Positions 1 to 5,598 of a DNA stretch of 5,619 nt are shown here, in pieces. Positions within the stretch are counted from its first letter, which is position 1. Each line of letters opens with the position of its first letter. The notes under the pieces were generated by a model. The model saw only the letters and a list, made by a program, of their open reading frames with translations. It was not told the DNA's origin and ran no database searches. Source of the stretch: Legionellales bacterium UBA4759 (GTDB lineage: Bacteria > Pseudomonadota > Gammaproteobacteria > Legionellales > Legionellaceae); assembly GCA_002403515.1 (NCBI GenBank), contig DHHZ01000036.1:1-5619 (forward strand). The letters run 5' to 3'. The position numbers and the translations under genes are program-made.

Positions 1-9
1 TGTGGCTAA

Positions 10-153
10 TTAACCGCATACGATATATTCAGATTTGATTGGCATATTTTTTAAAAATTCAGCAAATTCATGTGCCTCTTTTTTTAATGTTGATGCATGC
101 TTATCAAATGCTAAAACAAATCGAGTTTCTTGAATTTGTTGTCTATTTAGCAT
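10..153 (-). CDS. Small hypothetical protein, 47 aa
   Basis: I do not recognise this short protein. The reading frame is complete inside the window: ATG at 153-151 and TAA at 12-10. An AAGG Shine-Dalgarno (164-161) sits seven bases before the ATG, and an in-frame TAA (165-163) just upstream means no earlier start is possible. The product is charged and probably helical. A stretch with many Lys and Glu (about residues 18-36) alternates with Phe and Leu, as in one amphipathic helix. There is no signal peptide or membrane segment, and a Cys lies next to the C-terminal Gly. It is divergent from the csrA-like gene, and a TATACT -10-like box lies at 187-182. The ribosome site and clean frame favour a real gene, but at this length chance cannot be excluded. 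Confidence 0.45.
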   Translation of the reverse strand: MLNRQQIQETRFVLAFDKHASTLKKEAHEFAEFLKNMPIKSEYIVCG

Positions 154-181
154 GATTTTTCCTTAATATTAACTTATTTTT

Positions 182-187
182 AGTATA
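182..187 (-). promoter_or_regulatory. Possible -10 box for the small leftward gene
   Basis: Read leftward, this hexamer is TATACT, five of six matches to the sigma70 -10 consensus, and it lies about 30 bases before the ATG at 153. No good -35 is present at normal spacing (only A/T-rich sequence around 204-212). The region is so AT-rich that such hexamers occur by chance. Confidence 0.3.
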
Positions 188-247
188 GAACAAAAAATTA
201 AAATGTTTTAAATTTACGCAAAAAATAATTTAGAAACTGAGGTGTAA

Positions 248-261
248 AAACATGCATGTTT
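248..261. promoter_or_regulatory. Perfect 14-bp palindrome upstream of csrA-like gene
   Basis: AAACATGCATGTTT reads identically on both strands. It lies between the two divergent genes, nine bases before the candidate csrA -35 box. The position and perfect dyad symmetry suit an operator for a dimeric regulator, but no known family's site is recognised. The core contains an NsiI-type ATGCAT, which is common by chance. Confidence 0.3.
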
Positions 262-270
262 ATGATTTTA

Positions 271-299
271 TTGCATTTTTTTTATTTTTAGGTTATAAA
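271..299 (+). promoter_or_regulatory. Candidate sigma70 promoter for csrA-like gene
   Basis: TTGCAT (271-276) and TATAAA (294-299) are separated by exactly 17 bases. The -10 matches consensus at five of six positions and the -35 at three of six. Transcription would begin near 306, giving a leader of about 25 bases that includes the AAGG ribosome site at 320-323. This is the best-spaced pair in the intergenic region. Confidence 0.4.
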
Positions 300-330
300 A
301 TATGGAAAATAACAACAATAAGGCTATGGG

Positions 331-531
331 ATGCAAATTTTAACTGTCCCGTTTGAAGAATATTTTTATATAGAATTAGGTCAGCACACCGTTAAAGTTA
401 TCACATTCCCAACAACGGAGTTTGGTAATATCAAATTTGGGATTGAAGCTTCACGCGATGTGCAAATCCATCGAGAAGAAGTATATGAATCTATTCAGAG
501 TCAAAAAGTTAAACAAGAAGAACTTGTTTAA
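331..531 (+). CDS. csrA: Divergent CsrA-family RNA-binding regulator (paralog), 66 aa
   Basis: CsrA proteins are small homodimers that bind GGA-containing hairpins in mRNA leaders and control translation and mRNA stability. Here the C-terminal half is clearly CsrA: IKFGIEASRDVQIHREEVY (residues 34-52) parallels VRIGVNAPKEVSVHREEIY of E. coli CsrA, with R48 equivalent to the RNA-contacting R44. The start MQILT keeps L4. The Arg-Arg pair that follows in canonical CsrA is replaced by Val-Pro, and the GET segment by EEYFY. The middle carries about four extra residues (ITFPTTEF region). Length is normal (E. coli CsrA is 61 aa). An AAGG ribosome site lies seven bases before the ATG. The gene is a single unit convergent with the fad operon. 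It is probably an accessory paralog of the kind found in Legionella rather than the housekeeping copy. Confidence 0.85.
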   Translation: MQILTVPFEEYFYIELGQHTVKVITFPTTEFGNIKFGIEASRDVQIHREEVYESIQSQKVKQEELV

Positions 532-533
532 CT

Positions 534-560
534 AAAAAAGCTTGGTGTAAAACACCAAGC
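534..560 (-). terminator. Rho-independent terminator of the fad operon
   Basis: A perfect 9-bp stem GCTTGGTGT/ACACCAAGC (540-548 with 552-560) closes a 3-base loop. Read leftward it is followed by six T residues (539-534). The stem begins at the base right after the fadJ-like TAG stop. On the + strand no T-tract follows the stem, so it should work only for the leftward operon. It sits two bases beyond the csrA-like stop codon. Confidence 0.9.
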
Positions 561-2579
561 CTAGCTGACTAAATTAAATCGTTCACCATATTGATTTGCA
601 AGTTCCACAAACAACTCACTCAGTTGTGCTTTACCAAATTGCTCTGCATAATGCATTGGACCGCCTCTAAATGGTGCAAATCCTGTACCGAATATCATGC
701 CCGCATCCAATAAGTTGGCATCAGCAACTACATTTTCCCGTAAACAAGCAAAGGATTCATTAACCATACGCATAATTAATCTTTGTGCGATATCCTTGGT
801 TAAACCCTTTTTGGGTAAAGGTTTTTTAATTGCTTTTCCATTTTTATAGTTATAAAAACCTTGACCTGTTTTTTTACCCAATTGTTTATTGGCAACCATT
901 TTTTCTAATTTTGGTGGTACATGTCCGCCATAATATTGAGTAAGGTTATTCGCAACTGCCAAACAAACATCTAATCCAACGGTATCGGCCAATTCTATGG
1001 GTCCCATCATCATGCCAAAATCTTTGGCTGATTTATCGATAGCCTCAGCTTGTACACCTTCAGATAGCAATTGCATACTTTCTAAGAGATAAGGCATTAA
1101 AATTCGATTGACTAAAAAACCAGGGCTAGATTTAACAGGTAATGGCAACCGTGAAATTTGCCCTACAAATGCACATGCATCGTAGAGATGTTTTTCACTG
1201 GTATTTTGACCATAAACCACTTCAACCAACTCCATCATGGCCACAGGATTAAAGAAATGAATGCCTACTAAACGGCTTTTATCTTCCATAACTGCAGCAA
1301 TTTCAAACAATGGAATACTGGATGTATTGGTTGCTAATATTGCATTAGGTTTGGCAAGTGCTTCTATCTTTTTAAAGATTTCTTGTTTAACAGCTAAGTT
1401 TTCAAAAACTGCTTCGATGATGACATCTGCACGAGCAACTCCATCACCTTGCGGATCTGGAATTAATCTATCAATAGCTGCTCGAATTAAATGGGGTTTT
1501 TTTAATCTTTTTTGGTATAGTGCATTTGCTCTAGCAAATGCTGGCCCCATTTGTTCATAGGATTGATCTTGCAAAGTGACGGTTAGTCCTCGCATTGCAC
1601 ACCAAGCTGCAATATCACCACCCATAACACCTGCACCAATCACGTGGACATGTTTGGCTCGGAATGTTGATTTTTTTGAAAAATCTTTAAGTCTATCCTT
1701 TAATAAAAATGCTCGAATAAGATTCTCTGCAGTAGGATGCTCAAAAACAAGATTCAGTACAGATTCGGTTTCTTTTTCATAAGCTTTTGAACCCATTCCA
1801 AAATATTTTTCCCACAAATACACCATACTCATTGGGGCTGGATATTGTTCAACATTAATTTTTTTAACCAATTGCCCTTTAATGACTGATGACAGTAATT
1901 TTCTGGATAAATCGTGGTTGGAAAATTTCTGTAAAAATGTTGGTTGATGCGGCTTGGGTTGTTCAACAATGTAGTATTCAGCGACTCGTCGCAGTTGTCG
2001 AACTGGAGCGATTTCATCGACCATTCCGATTGCTTTTGCTGCTTTTGCAGATGCAGGTTTTCCAGATAACATCACTTTAGTTAATGCATCAAATCCACCA
2101 ACAAGTTTTGTTAGACGGACTGTGCCACCCCAACCAGGATGGATGCCCAATAAAACTTCTGGTAAACCAATTTTAGTTTCTGCTCTATCTGAAGCGACTC
2201 GATATCGGCAAGCCAATGCCAATTCATAACCGCCACCCATGCAAAACCCATCAATCATGGCTACTGTTGGTATAGTCAATTGCTCAATGCGATTGAATAC
2301 ATTTAAACCTTTTTTTAAGAAATCTCGAACTTGGTCTGGTTCATGATATTTTGAGAATGTGTGAACATCAGCACCAGCAATAAAACCAGAAGATTTTTTA
2401 GAATAAATCACCAAACCTTTAATCGATTCATCTTTCCCAATTTTTTGAATCAGAATATTAAGCTCATCCAGCACATCATGATTAATAACATTCGCAGAAG
2501 AATTATGACAATCTAAGCCCAACCAAGCAATTCCATAGATATCGAGCTCTTTGGTCCAATTTTGAAATTCAATGATCAT
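561..2579 (-). CDS. fadJ: Fatty acid oxidation complex alpha subunit (enoyl-CoA hydratase / 3-hydroxyacyl-CoA dehydrogenase), FadJ/FadB type
   Basis: This multienzyme hydrates trans-2-enoyl-CoA and oxidises the resulting L-3-hydroxyacyl-CoA with NAD+, in the cytoplasm. The 672-residue product has a crotonase domain (about 1-190) with the oxyanion-hole segment FIAGAD (66-71) and both catalytic glutamates, E119 in GGGYE and E141 in LPEV. A Rossmann domain follows (about 309-485), with GAGVMG (315-320), S420 in NTSS, the catalytic H441 in HFFNPV, its partner E453, and N491 in PGFLVNR. C-terminal dehydrogenase domains include MGPIELADTVGLD (525-537) and GFAPFRGGP (633-641). It is shorter than E. 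coli FadJ (714) or FadB (729), mainly at the C-terminus. The ATG at 2579 is preferred to an ATG at 2627 because it overlaps the thiolase stop as ATGA and follows AAGGGGGG. Thiolase-first order favours fadJ over fadB. The exact orthology is less sure than the function. Confidence 0.93.
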   Translation of the reverse strand: MIIEFQNWTKELDIYGIAWLGLDCHNSSANVINHDVLDELNILIQKIGKDESIKGLVIYSKKSSGFIAGADVHTFSKYHEPDQVRDFLKKGLNVFNRIEQLTIPTVAMIDGFCMGGGYELALACRYRVASDRAETKIGLPEVLLGIHPGWGGTVRLTKLVGGFDALTKVMLSGKPASAKAAKAIGMVDEIAPVRQLRRVAEYYIVEQPKPHQPTFLQKFSNHDLSRKLLSSVIKGQLVKKINVEQYPAPMSMVYLWEKYFGMGSKAYEKETESVLNLVFEHPTAENLIRAFLLKDRLKDFSKKSTFRAKHVHVIGAGVMGGDIAAWCAMRGLTVTLQDQSYEQMGPAFARANALYQKRLKKPHLIRAAIDRLIPDPQGDGVARADVIIEAVFENLAVKQEIFKKIEALAKPNAILATNTSSIPLFEIAAVMEDKSRLVGIHFFNPVAMMELVEVVYGQNTSEKHLYDACAFVGQISRLPLPVKSSPGFLVNRILMPYLLESMQLLSEGVQAEAIDKSAKDFGMMMGPIELADTVGLDVCLAVANNLTQYYGGHVPPKLEKMVANKQLGKKTGQGFYNYKNGKAIKKPLPKKGLTKDIAQRLIMRMVNESFACLRENVVADANLLDAGMIFGTGFAPFRGGPMHYAEQFGKAQLSELFVELANQYGERFNLVS

Positions 2580-3880
2580 AATCCCCCCTTCAATAACATC
2601 GCGCCCCCAAGACCGCCACCTATACAAATAGAAGCAACACCACGCTTGAGTCCTTTTTGTTTCATATTCATCAAACTATGCAATACAATTCTTGCGCCAG
2701 ATGCACCCACAGGATGCCCTGCTGCAATAGCCCCTCCCTGAGGATTCAATTTGGCTAAATCAAAAGCGCCCCAGGCTTTACTATGCTCTAGAACATTTTG
2801 ACAATAATCTTTTGATGCAAAAGCCTCTAAACAAGCAAGGACTTGAACTGCAAAAGCTTCATTGATTTCAAGAGTATCGATATCATCAAATGTCAAATCA
2901 TGACGCTCTAACAATGAGCTTACTGCGTGCACAGGTCCTAAGCCCATATACATAGGGTCAAGAGCACTCCATTGGGTATCCTTGATTTCTCCTAAAATGG
3001 GTAAATCATATTCTTTGACAGCTTGTTCACTAGCAAGCAATAACATAGCGGCACCATCGGACACCTGTGAGCTGTTGCCGGCTGTGACTTGTCCAAATCT
3101 TTTATCAAATACGGGTTTGAGTTTTGCCATTCCTTCCAAACTTGCATCTGCACGTAAACCTGTATCTTTGGTGTAAACATTTCCTTTGGAATCAATGACT
3201 GGGATGACCTCTTCCATTAATCCTTCTTCATAAGCCTTGGCTAGTTTGAGATGACTCTCTACAGAAAACTCGTCCATTTGCTGACGTGGAATATTAAAAC
3301 GAAATGCTAATTCTTCAGCAGTTTGCCCCATGTTCATGCCGATTAAAGGATCGGTTAATCCACGAAGTAAACCAAACACTGGCACCAAATAATTTGGTTT
3401 TAATTGAGCAAGGACTTTGGCCTTTTGTGTAACACCTTTAGCACCCATCCAACGCCCTAACCAATCCATCATGGTCAAATCATATAAAATCGGAGCACGA
3501 CTCATGGCCTCTGTTCCACCAGCTAAAACCAAATGACATCGCCCTGAGGCAATATCTTTTGCGGCAGAATCTATAGATTGCATCCCTGAAGCACAATTTC
3601 GCATAACGGTATATGCAGGTACTTTTTCACCACAACTCAAACGCATGGCAATTAATCTTGCAATATTGGCTTCATCGGGGCTTGGCATTGCTGCGCCAAT
3701 AACAACCTCATCAATATAAGAGGGTTCAATGGGAAGCCTTTTTAAAAGCGCTTGACCGGCTTGAACTGCTAAATCAGAAGCACTAAAAGGACCAACGCCT
3801 TTGGCTTTCAAAAATGGGGTGCGGGCACCATCAACAACAAATACCGGGGCTCCAAAATTTTTTTCTTGGATTTTTTTCAC
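2576..3880 (-). CDS. fadI: Acetyl-CoA C-acyltransferase (3-ketoacyl-CoA thiolase), beta subunit of fatty acid oxidation complex
   Basis: This thiolase cleaves 3-ketoacyl-CoA with CoA to give acetyl-CoA and a shortened acyl-CoA, the last step of each beta-oxidation turn. It likely pairs with the downstream FadJ-like protein. The 434-residue length matches E. coli FadI (436) and exceeds FadA (387). Visible motifs are ARTPF (19-23), nucleophile C96 in RNCASGM, the AGGTEAMS segment (120-127), NEAF (340-343), H389 in AAGHPVGASGAR and the acid/base C419 in CIGGGLGG. All catalytic residues are present. The NEAF motif is that of FadA and acetoacetyl-CoA thiolases, whereas FadI/HADHB proteins usually have HEAF, so the fadI symbol rests on length and gene order. 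The start is GTG, preceded by a strong AAGGAGGA. The stop overlaps the next gene's ATG. Confidence 0.93.
   Translation of the reverse strand: MKKIQEKNFGAPVFVVDGARTPFLKAKGVGPFSASDLAVQAGQALLKRLPIEPSYIDEVVIGAAMPSPDEANIARLIAMRLSCGEKVPAYTVMRNCASGMQSIDSAAKDIASGRCHLVLAGGTEAMSRAPILYDLTMMDWLGRWMGAKGVTQKAKVLAQLKPNYLVPVFGLLRGLTDPLIGMNMGQTAEELAFRFNIPRQQMDEFSVESHLKLAKAYEEGLMEEVIPVIDSKGNVYTKDTGLRADASLEGMAKLKPVFDKRFGQVTAGNSSQVSDGAAMLLLASEQAVKEYDLPILGEIKDTQWSALDPMYMGLGPVHAVSSLLERHDLTFDDIDTLEINEAFAVQVLACLEAFASKDYCQNVLEHSKAWGAFDLAKLNPQGGAIAAGHPVGASGARIVLHSLMNMKQKGLKRGVASICIGGGLGGAMLLKGGL
2583..2590 (-). promoter_or_regulatory. Ribosome binding site deciding the fadJ-like start
   Basis: Read leftward, AAGGGGGG lies three bases before the ATG at 2579, inside the last codons of the thiolase gene. 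The start codon shares ATGA with the thiolase TGA, so terminating ribosomes are placed to restart. The spacing is short, but the G-run allows several pairing registers. This supports MIIEF as the N-terminus rather than a start 16 codons upstream. Confidence 0.75.
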
Positions 3881-3883
3881 AGA

Positions 3884-3891
3884 TCCTCCTT
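3884..3891 (-). promoter_or_regulatory. Strong ribosome binding site for GTG-started thiolase
   Basis: Read leftward, AAGGAGGA is nearly the full anti-16S complement and ends three to four bases before the GTG at 3880-3878. It fixes this GTG as the start and suggests efficient translation despite the non-ATG codon. Confidence 0.85.
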
Positions 3892-3922
3892 AATCGGAAT
3901 TCGTAAATCCAGTTTTTTAACT

Positions 3923-3931
3923 ATCTTAGCA
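3923..3931 (-). promoter_or_regulatory. Weak candidate extended -10 promoter for fad operon
   Basis: Read leftward, the sequence is TGCTAAGAT: a TAAGAT -10 (four of six matches) with an upstream TG one base away, as in extended -10 promoters. No good -35 lies at normal distance. It would start transcription near 3916, about 36 bases before the GTG. No FadR-like operator was recognised. It is the best candidate seen in this divergent region but remains weak. Confidence 0.25.
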
Positions 3932-3985
3932 CTACCCATATCAATAGAAAATAGCTAGAAAAATGTTATTCAAGAATCAAAATAA

Positions 3986-4014
3986 TTGATGGTTGTTTAA
4001 AAAAACAATATAAT
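3986..4014 (+). promoter_or_regulatory. Sigma70-type promoter for the 495-aa gene
   Basis: TTGATG (3986-3991) and a perfect TATAAT (4009-4014) are separated by 17 bases. Transcription should begin around 4021, leaving a leader of about 23 bases. The spacer contains an inverted repeat TTGTTT-AAAA-AAACAA (3993-4008), which could be an operator overlapped by RNA polymerase. The ribosome site downstream is weak (GAAG at 4035-4038, five bases before the ATG). Confidence 0.6.
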
Positions 4015-4043
4015 TTATCTTTTGTTTTCATACTGAAGAAAAA

Positions 4044-5531
4044 ATGCCTAATCCAAAATGCTTTGTTTTATCTCTAGACTTTGATGGCTGCACTGATAGA
4101 CCCTCAAGTCATCGCGCCATTGTTACACATGTATTAGATGTTTATCGTCAAAATCAAAGCATTCAAAAAATTGTGTTAATTATTGGTTCTTTGAGACAAT
4201 CTTTGCACTTGGATATTTTGAATGCTTTAAGAAATTCAACTTTCCCATATGTTTCCTGCACAAGTCTCCAAGAACAATTAATGCCGCTTTTGAAATCACA
4301 ATTGGATACTGAATTTCCTGAGCAAGAAATTGAAATCGTTTTTGATACATTTTTGCAGTCTGATGTTTACAATGAACTTGATAACGGCACATGCTTTCAG
4401 ACCATGAAAAAAGTTTTTCATACCACGAGTTTTGAAAGTTCTCGAGCTATTGAGCAAAGTGATTTTACTGAAATAGTCATGGATAAACACGGTAAAGAAA
4501 TTGAACTGGTGCATGCTAAGCATCTGTCAGACTGTAGTAAAATTAGCATTCTTTACGGACAATTTCATCATATTGCAACAACCTATGCCCAAACACCTTG
4601 TCTTATGCATTTTTATGATGACAGATATGATATTCTTCGATCATTAAGTCAATTTTATAATAGATACCCTCAGTGGATACCATCTTGTATATCGCTACAA
4701 CTTTTTTGTCACACCTCTTTACCAGATCATATGCCCATCAATTTTGGAAAAGTGATAACCGGTATTGGAGAGACAAATACTGACTTTAAAAATCACTTGT
4801 TAAAGCTTGCTCATTTATTAAGATGGAACAGTATCCCAGAAAATTTTCCTGAAATGCCACTATATTTCGAAGAAGCATTAACAACCGAAATAGAAACAGC
4901 CGTATTTCATTCCACCGAAGAACATGAGAATCAAGAAGAAAATGATTACACAGAAATTCCTATACCTACAACTTTTATTGGAGAAGAGCCCCTTATCGGT
5001 GCGTTCCAAGCCATTATGAAGCAGGCCAATGCTATTTTAAAAGCGCACTCACAAGATGAATTGGATTTTTTCAATGAATATTTAGAGACATTAGAATACT
5101 TTGAAGAAGAACAGCCTTTATATGAAGCAACTTATCTAAAACAATTTTATTTTGAAAAACCTCGTCTAGAACGAGAAGATTTTTTAAAATTAAGTGAAGC
5201 AGAAGCCGTATTGTATAATTACACCCCTCATAATTATGAAAAGGAAATAGAAGAAGCAAAAGATTATGCTGCAAACCGATGTTTACTCGACGGCAGAATT
5301 CAAGCTCATCAAGCAGAATTTAAATCTTTCAAATTTAATACAGCCGCAAAATTGGCTTTACTTTGCGAAATAAGCACAGAAGAGTTCCTTAGAAAAGTTG
5401 AAATATTCAAAAATTCAAAAGCATCGACTATTGCAACACCAAAAGCAATGCGACCTTCAGCATCGCCCTCATTTTTTTCACGTGAAGAAACAATTACAGG
5501 AAACGGGGATAAACCAAGCTTAGGACTCTAA
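4044..5531 (+). CDS. HAD-like domain protein, candidate Dot/Icm (type IVB) effector, 495 aa
   Basis: I cannot name a characterised homolog. The N-terminal half carries what look like the ordered motifs of the haloacid dehalogenase (HAD) superfamily. These are motif I LSLDFDGCTD (D12 nucleophile, D14 acid/base), motif II VLIIGS (S49), a possible motif III Lys (K166 or K159), and motif IV HFYDDRYDIL (D192, D193). The roughly 110 residues between motifs II and III would be a C2-type cap. The C-terminal half (about 265-455) is glutamate-rich and probably helical, with acidic clusters near 291-302 and 341-357. There is no Sec signal or membrane segment. The last 35 residues are rich in Ser, Thr and Pro, contain an EE pair and end in PSLGL with Leu at -3, as expected of Dot/Icm C-terminal signals. 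It is a single gene with its own promoter, divergent from the fad operon. HAD membership is fairly likely. Phosphatase activity and secretion are inferred. Confidence 0.8.
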   Translation: MPNPKCFVLSLDFDGCTDRPSSHRAIVTHVLDVYRQNQSIQKIVLIIGSLRQSLHLDILNALRNSTFPYVSCTSLQEQLMPLLKSQLDTEFPEQEIEIVFDTFLQSDVYNELDNGTCFQTMKKVFHTTSFESSRAIEQSDFTEIVMDKHGKEIELVHAKHLSDCSKISILYGQFHHIATTYAQTPCLMHFYDDRYDILRSLSQFYNRYPQWIPSCISLQLFCHTSLPDHMPINFGKVITGIGETNTDFKNHLLKLAHLLRWNSIPENFPEMPLYFEEALTTEIETAVFHSTEEHENQEENDYTEIPIPTTFIGEEPLIGAFQAIMKQANAILKAHSQDELDFFNEYLETLEYFEEEQPLYEATYLKQFYFEKPRLEREDFLKLSEAEAVLYNYTPHNYEKEIEEAKDYAANRCLLDGRIQAHQAEFKSFKFNTAAKLALLCEISTEEFLRKVEIFKNSKASTIATPKAMRPSASPSFFSREETITGNGDKPSLGL

Positions 5532-5546
5532 AATAAATATCTCAGA

Positions 5547-5598
5547 CATCAGTAAAGAGATTATGATCTATACTGATGATATAAGGGAACTTTTATTT
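5547..5598 (+). terminator. Hairpin with downstream T-rich stretch after the 495-aa gene
   Basis: CATCAGTA (5547-5554) is perfectly complementary to TACTGATG (5571-5578). After one A-A mismatch the stem continues with AGA/TCT, leaving an 8-base loop. A T-rich run TTTTATTT (5591-5598) follows, but only after a 12-base gap, and the stem is AT-rich. It therefore is not a textbook terminator. It could be a weak terminator, an mRNA 3' stabiliser or an operator for the next gene to the right. Confidence 0.35.

Noticed and set aside
1261..2080. Several 60-100 codon rightward frames inside the hydratase-dehydrogenase gene
   Set aside because: They lie opposite a well-supported gene with intact catalytic motifs throughout; no ribosome sites or family signatures were seen, so they are frame shadows.
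2580..2627. Extra 16 codons at the N-terminus of the hydratase-dehydrogenase, starting at ATG 2627
   Set aside because: They overlap the thiolase coding end, have no family resemblance, and a better ribosome site and ATGA overlap support the start at 2579.
2982..3195. Short frames on both strands inside the thiolase gene
   Set aside because: They are fully contained in the conserved thiolase frame and show only composition derived from it.
3899..3920. FadR-like operator before the fad operon
   Set aside because: A leftward AACTGGAT segment resembles half of the FadR site, but the second symmetric half is absent.
3893..3930. CpxR- or PmrA-like regulatory repeats upstream of the effector-like gene
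   Set aside because: Only isolated half-sites (one GTAAA, one CTTAAT) were found, without the second half at the expected spacing.
4180..5274. Leftward frames inside the 495-codon gene
   Set aside because: Low-complexity Leu/Ile/Asn-rich products typical of antisense AT-rich coding DNA; no ribosome sites, and the sense frame has a good promoter and domain motifs.
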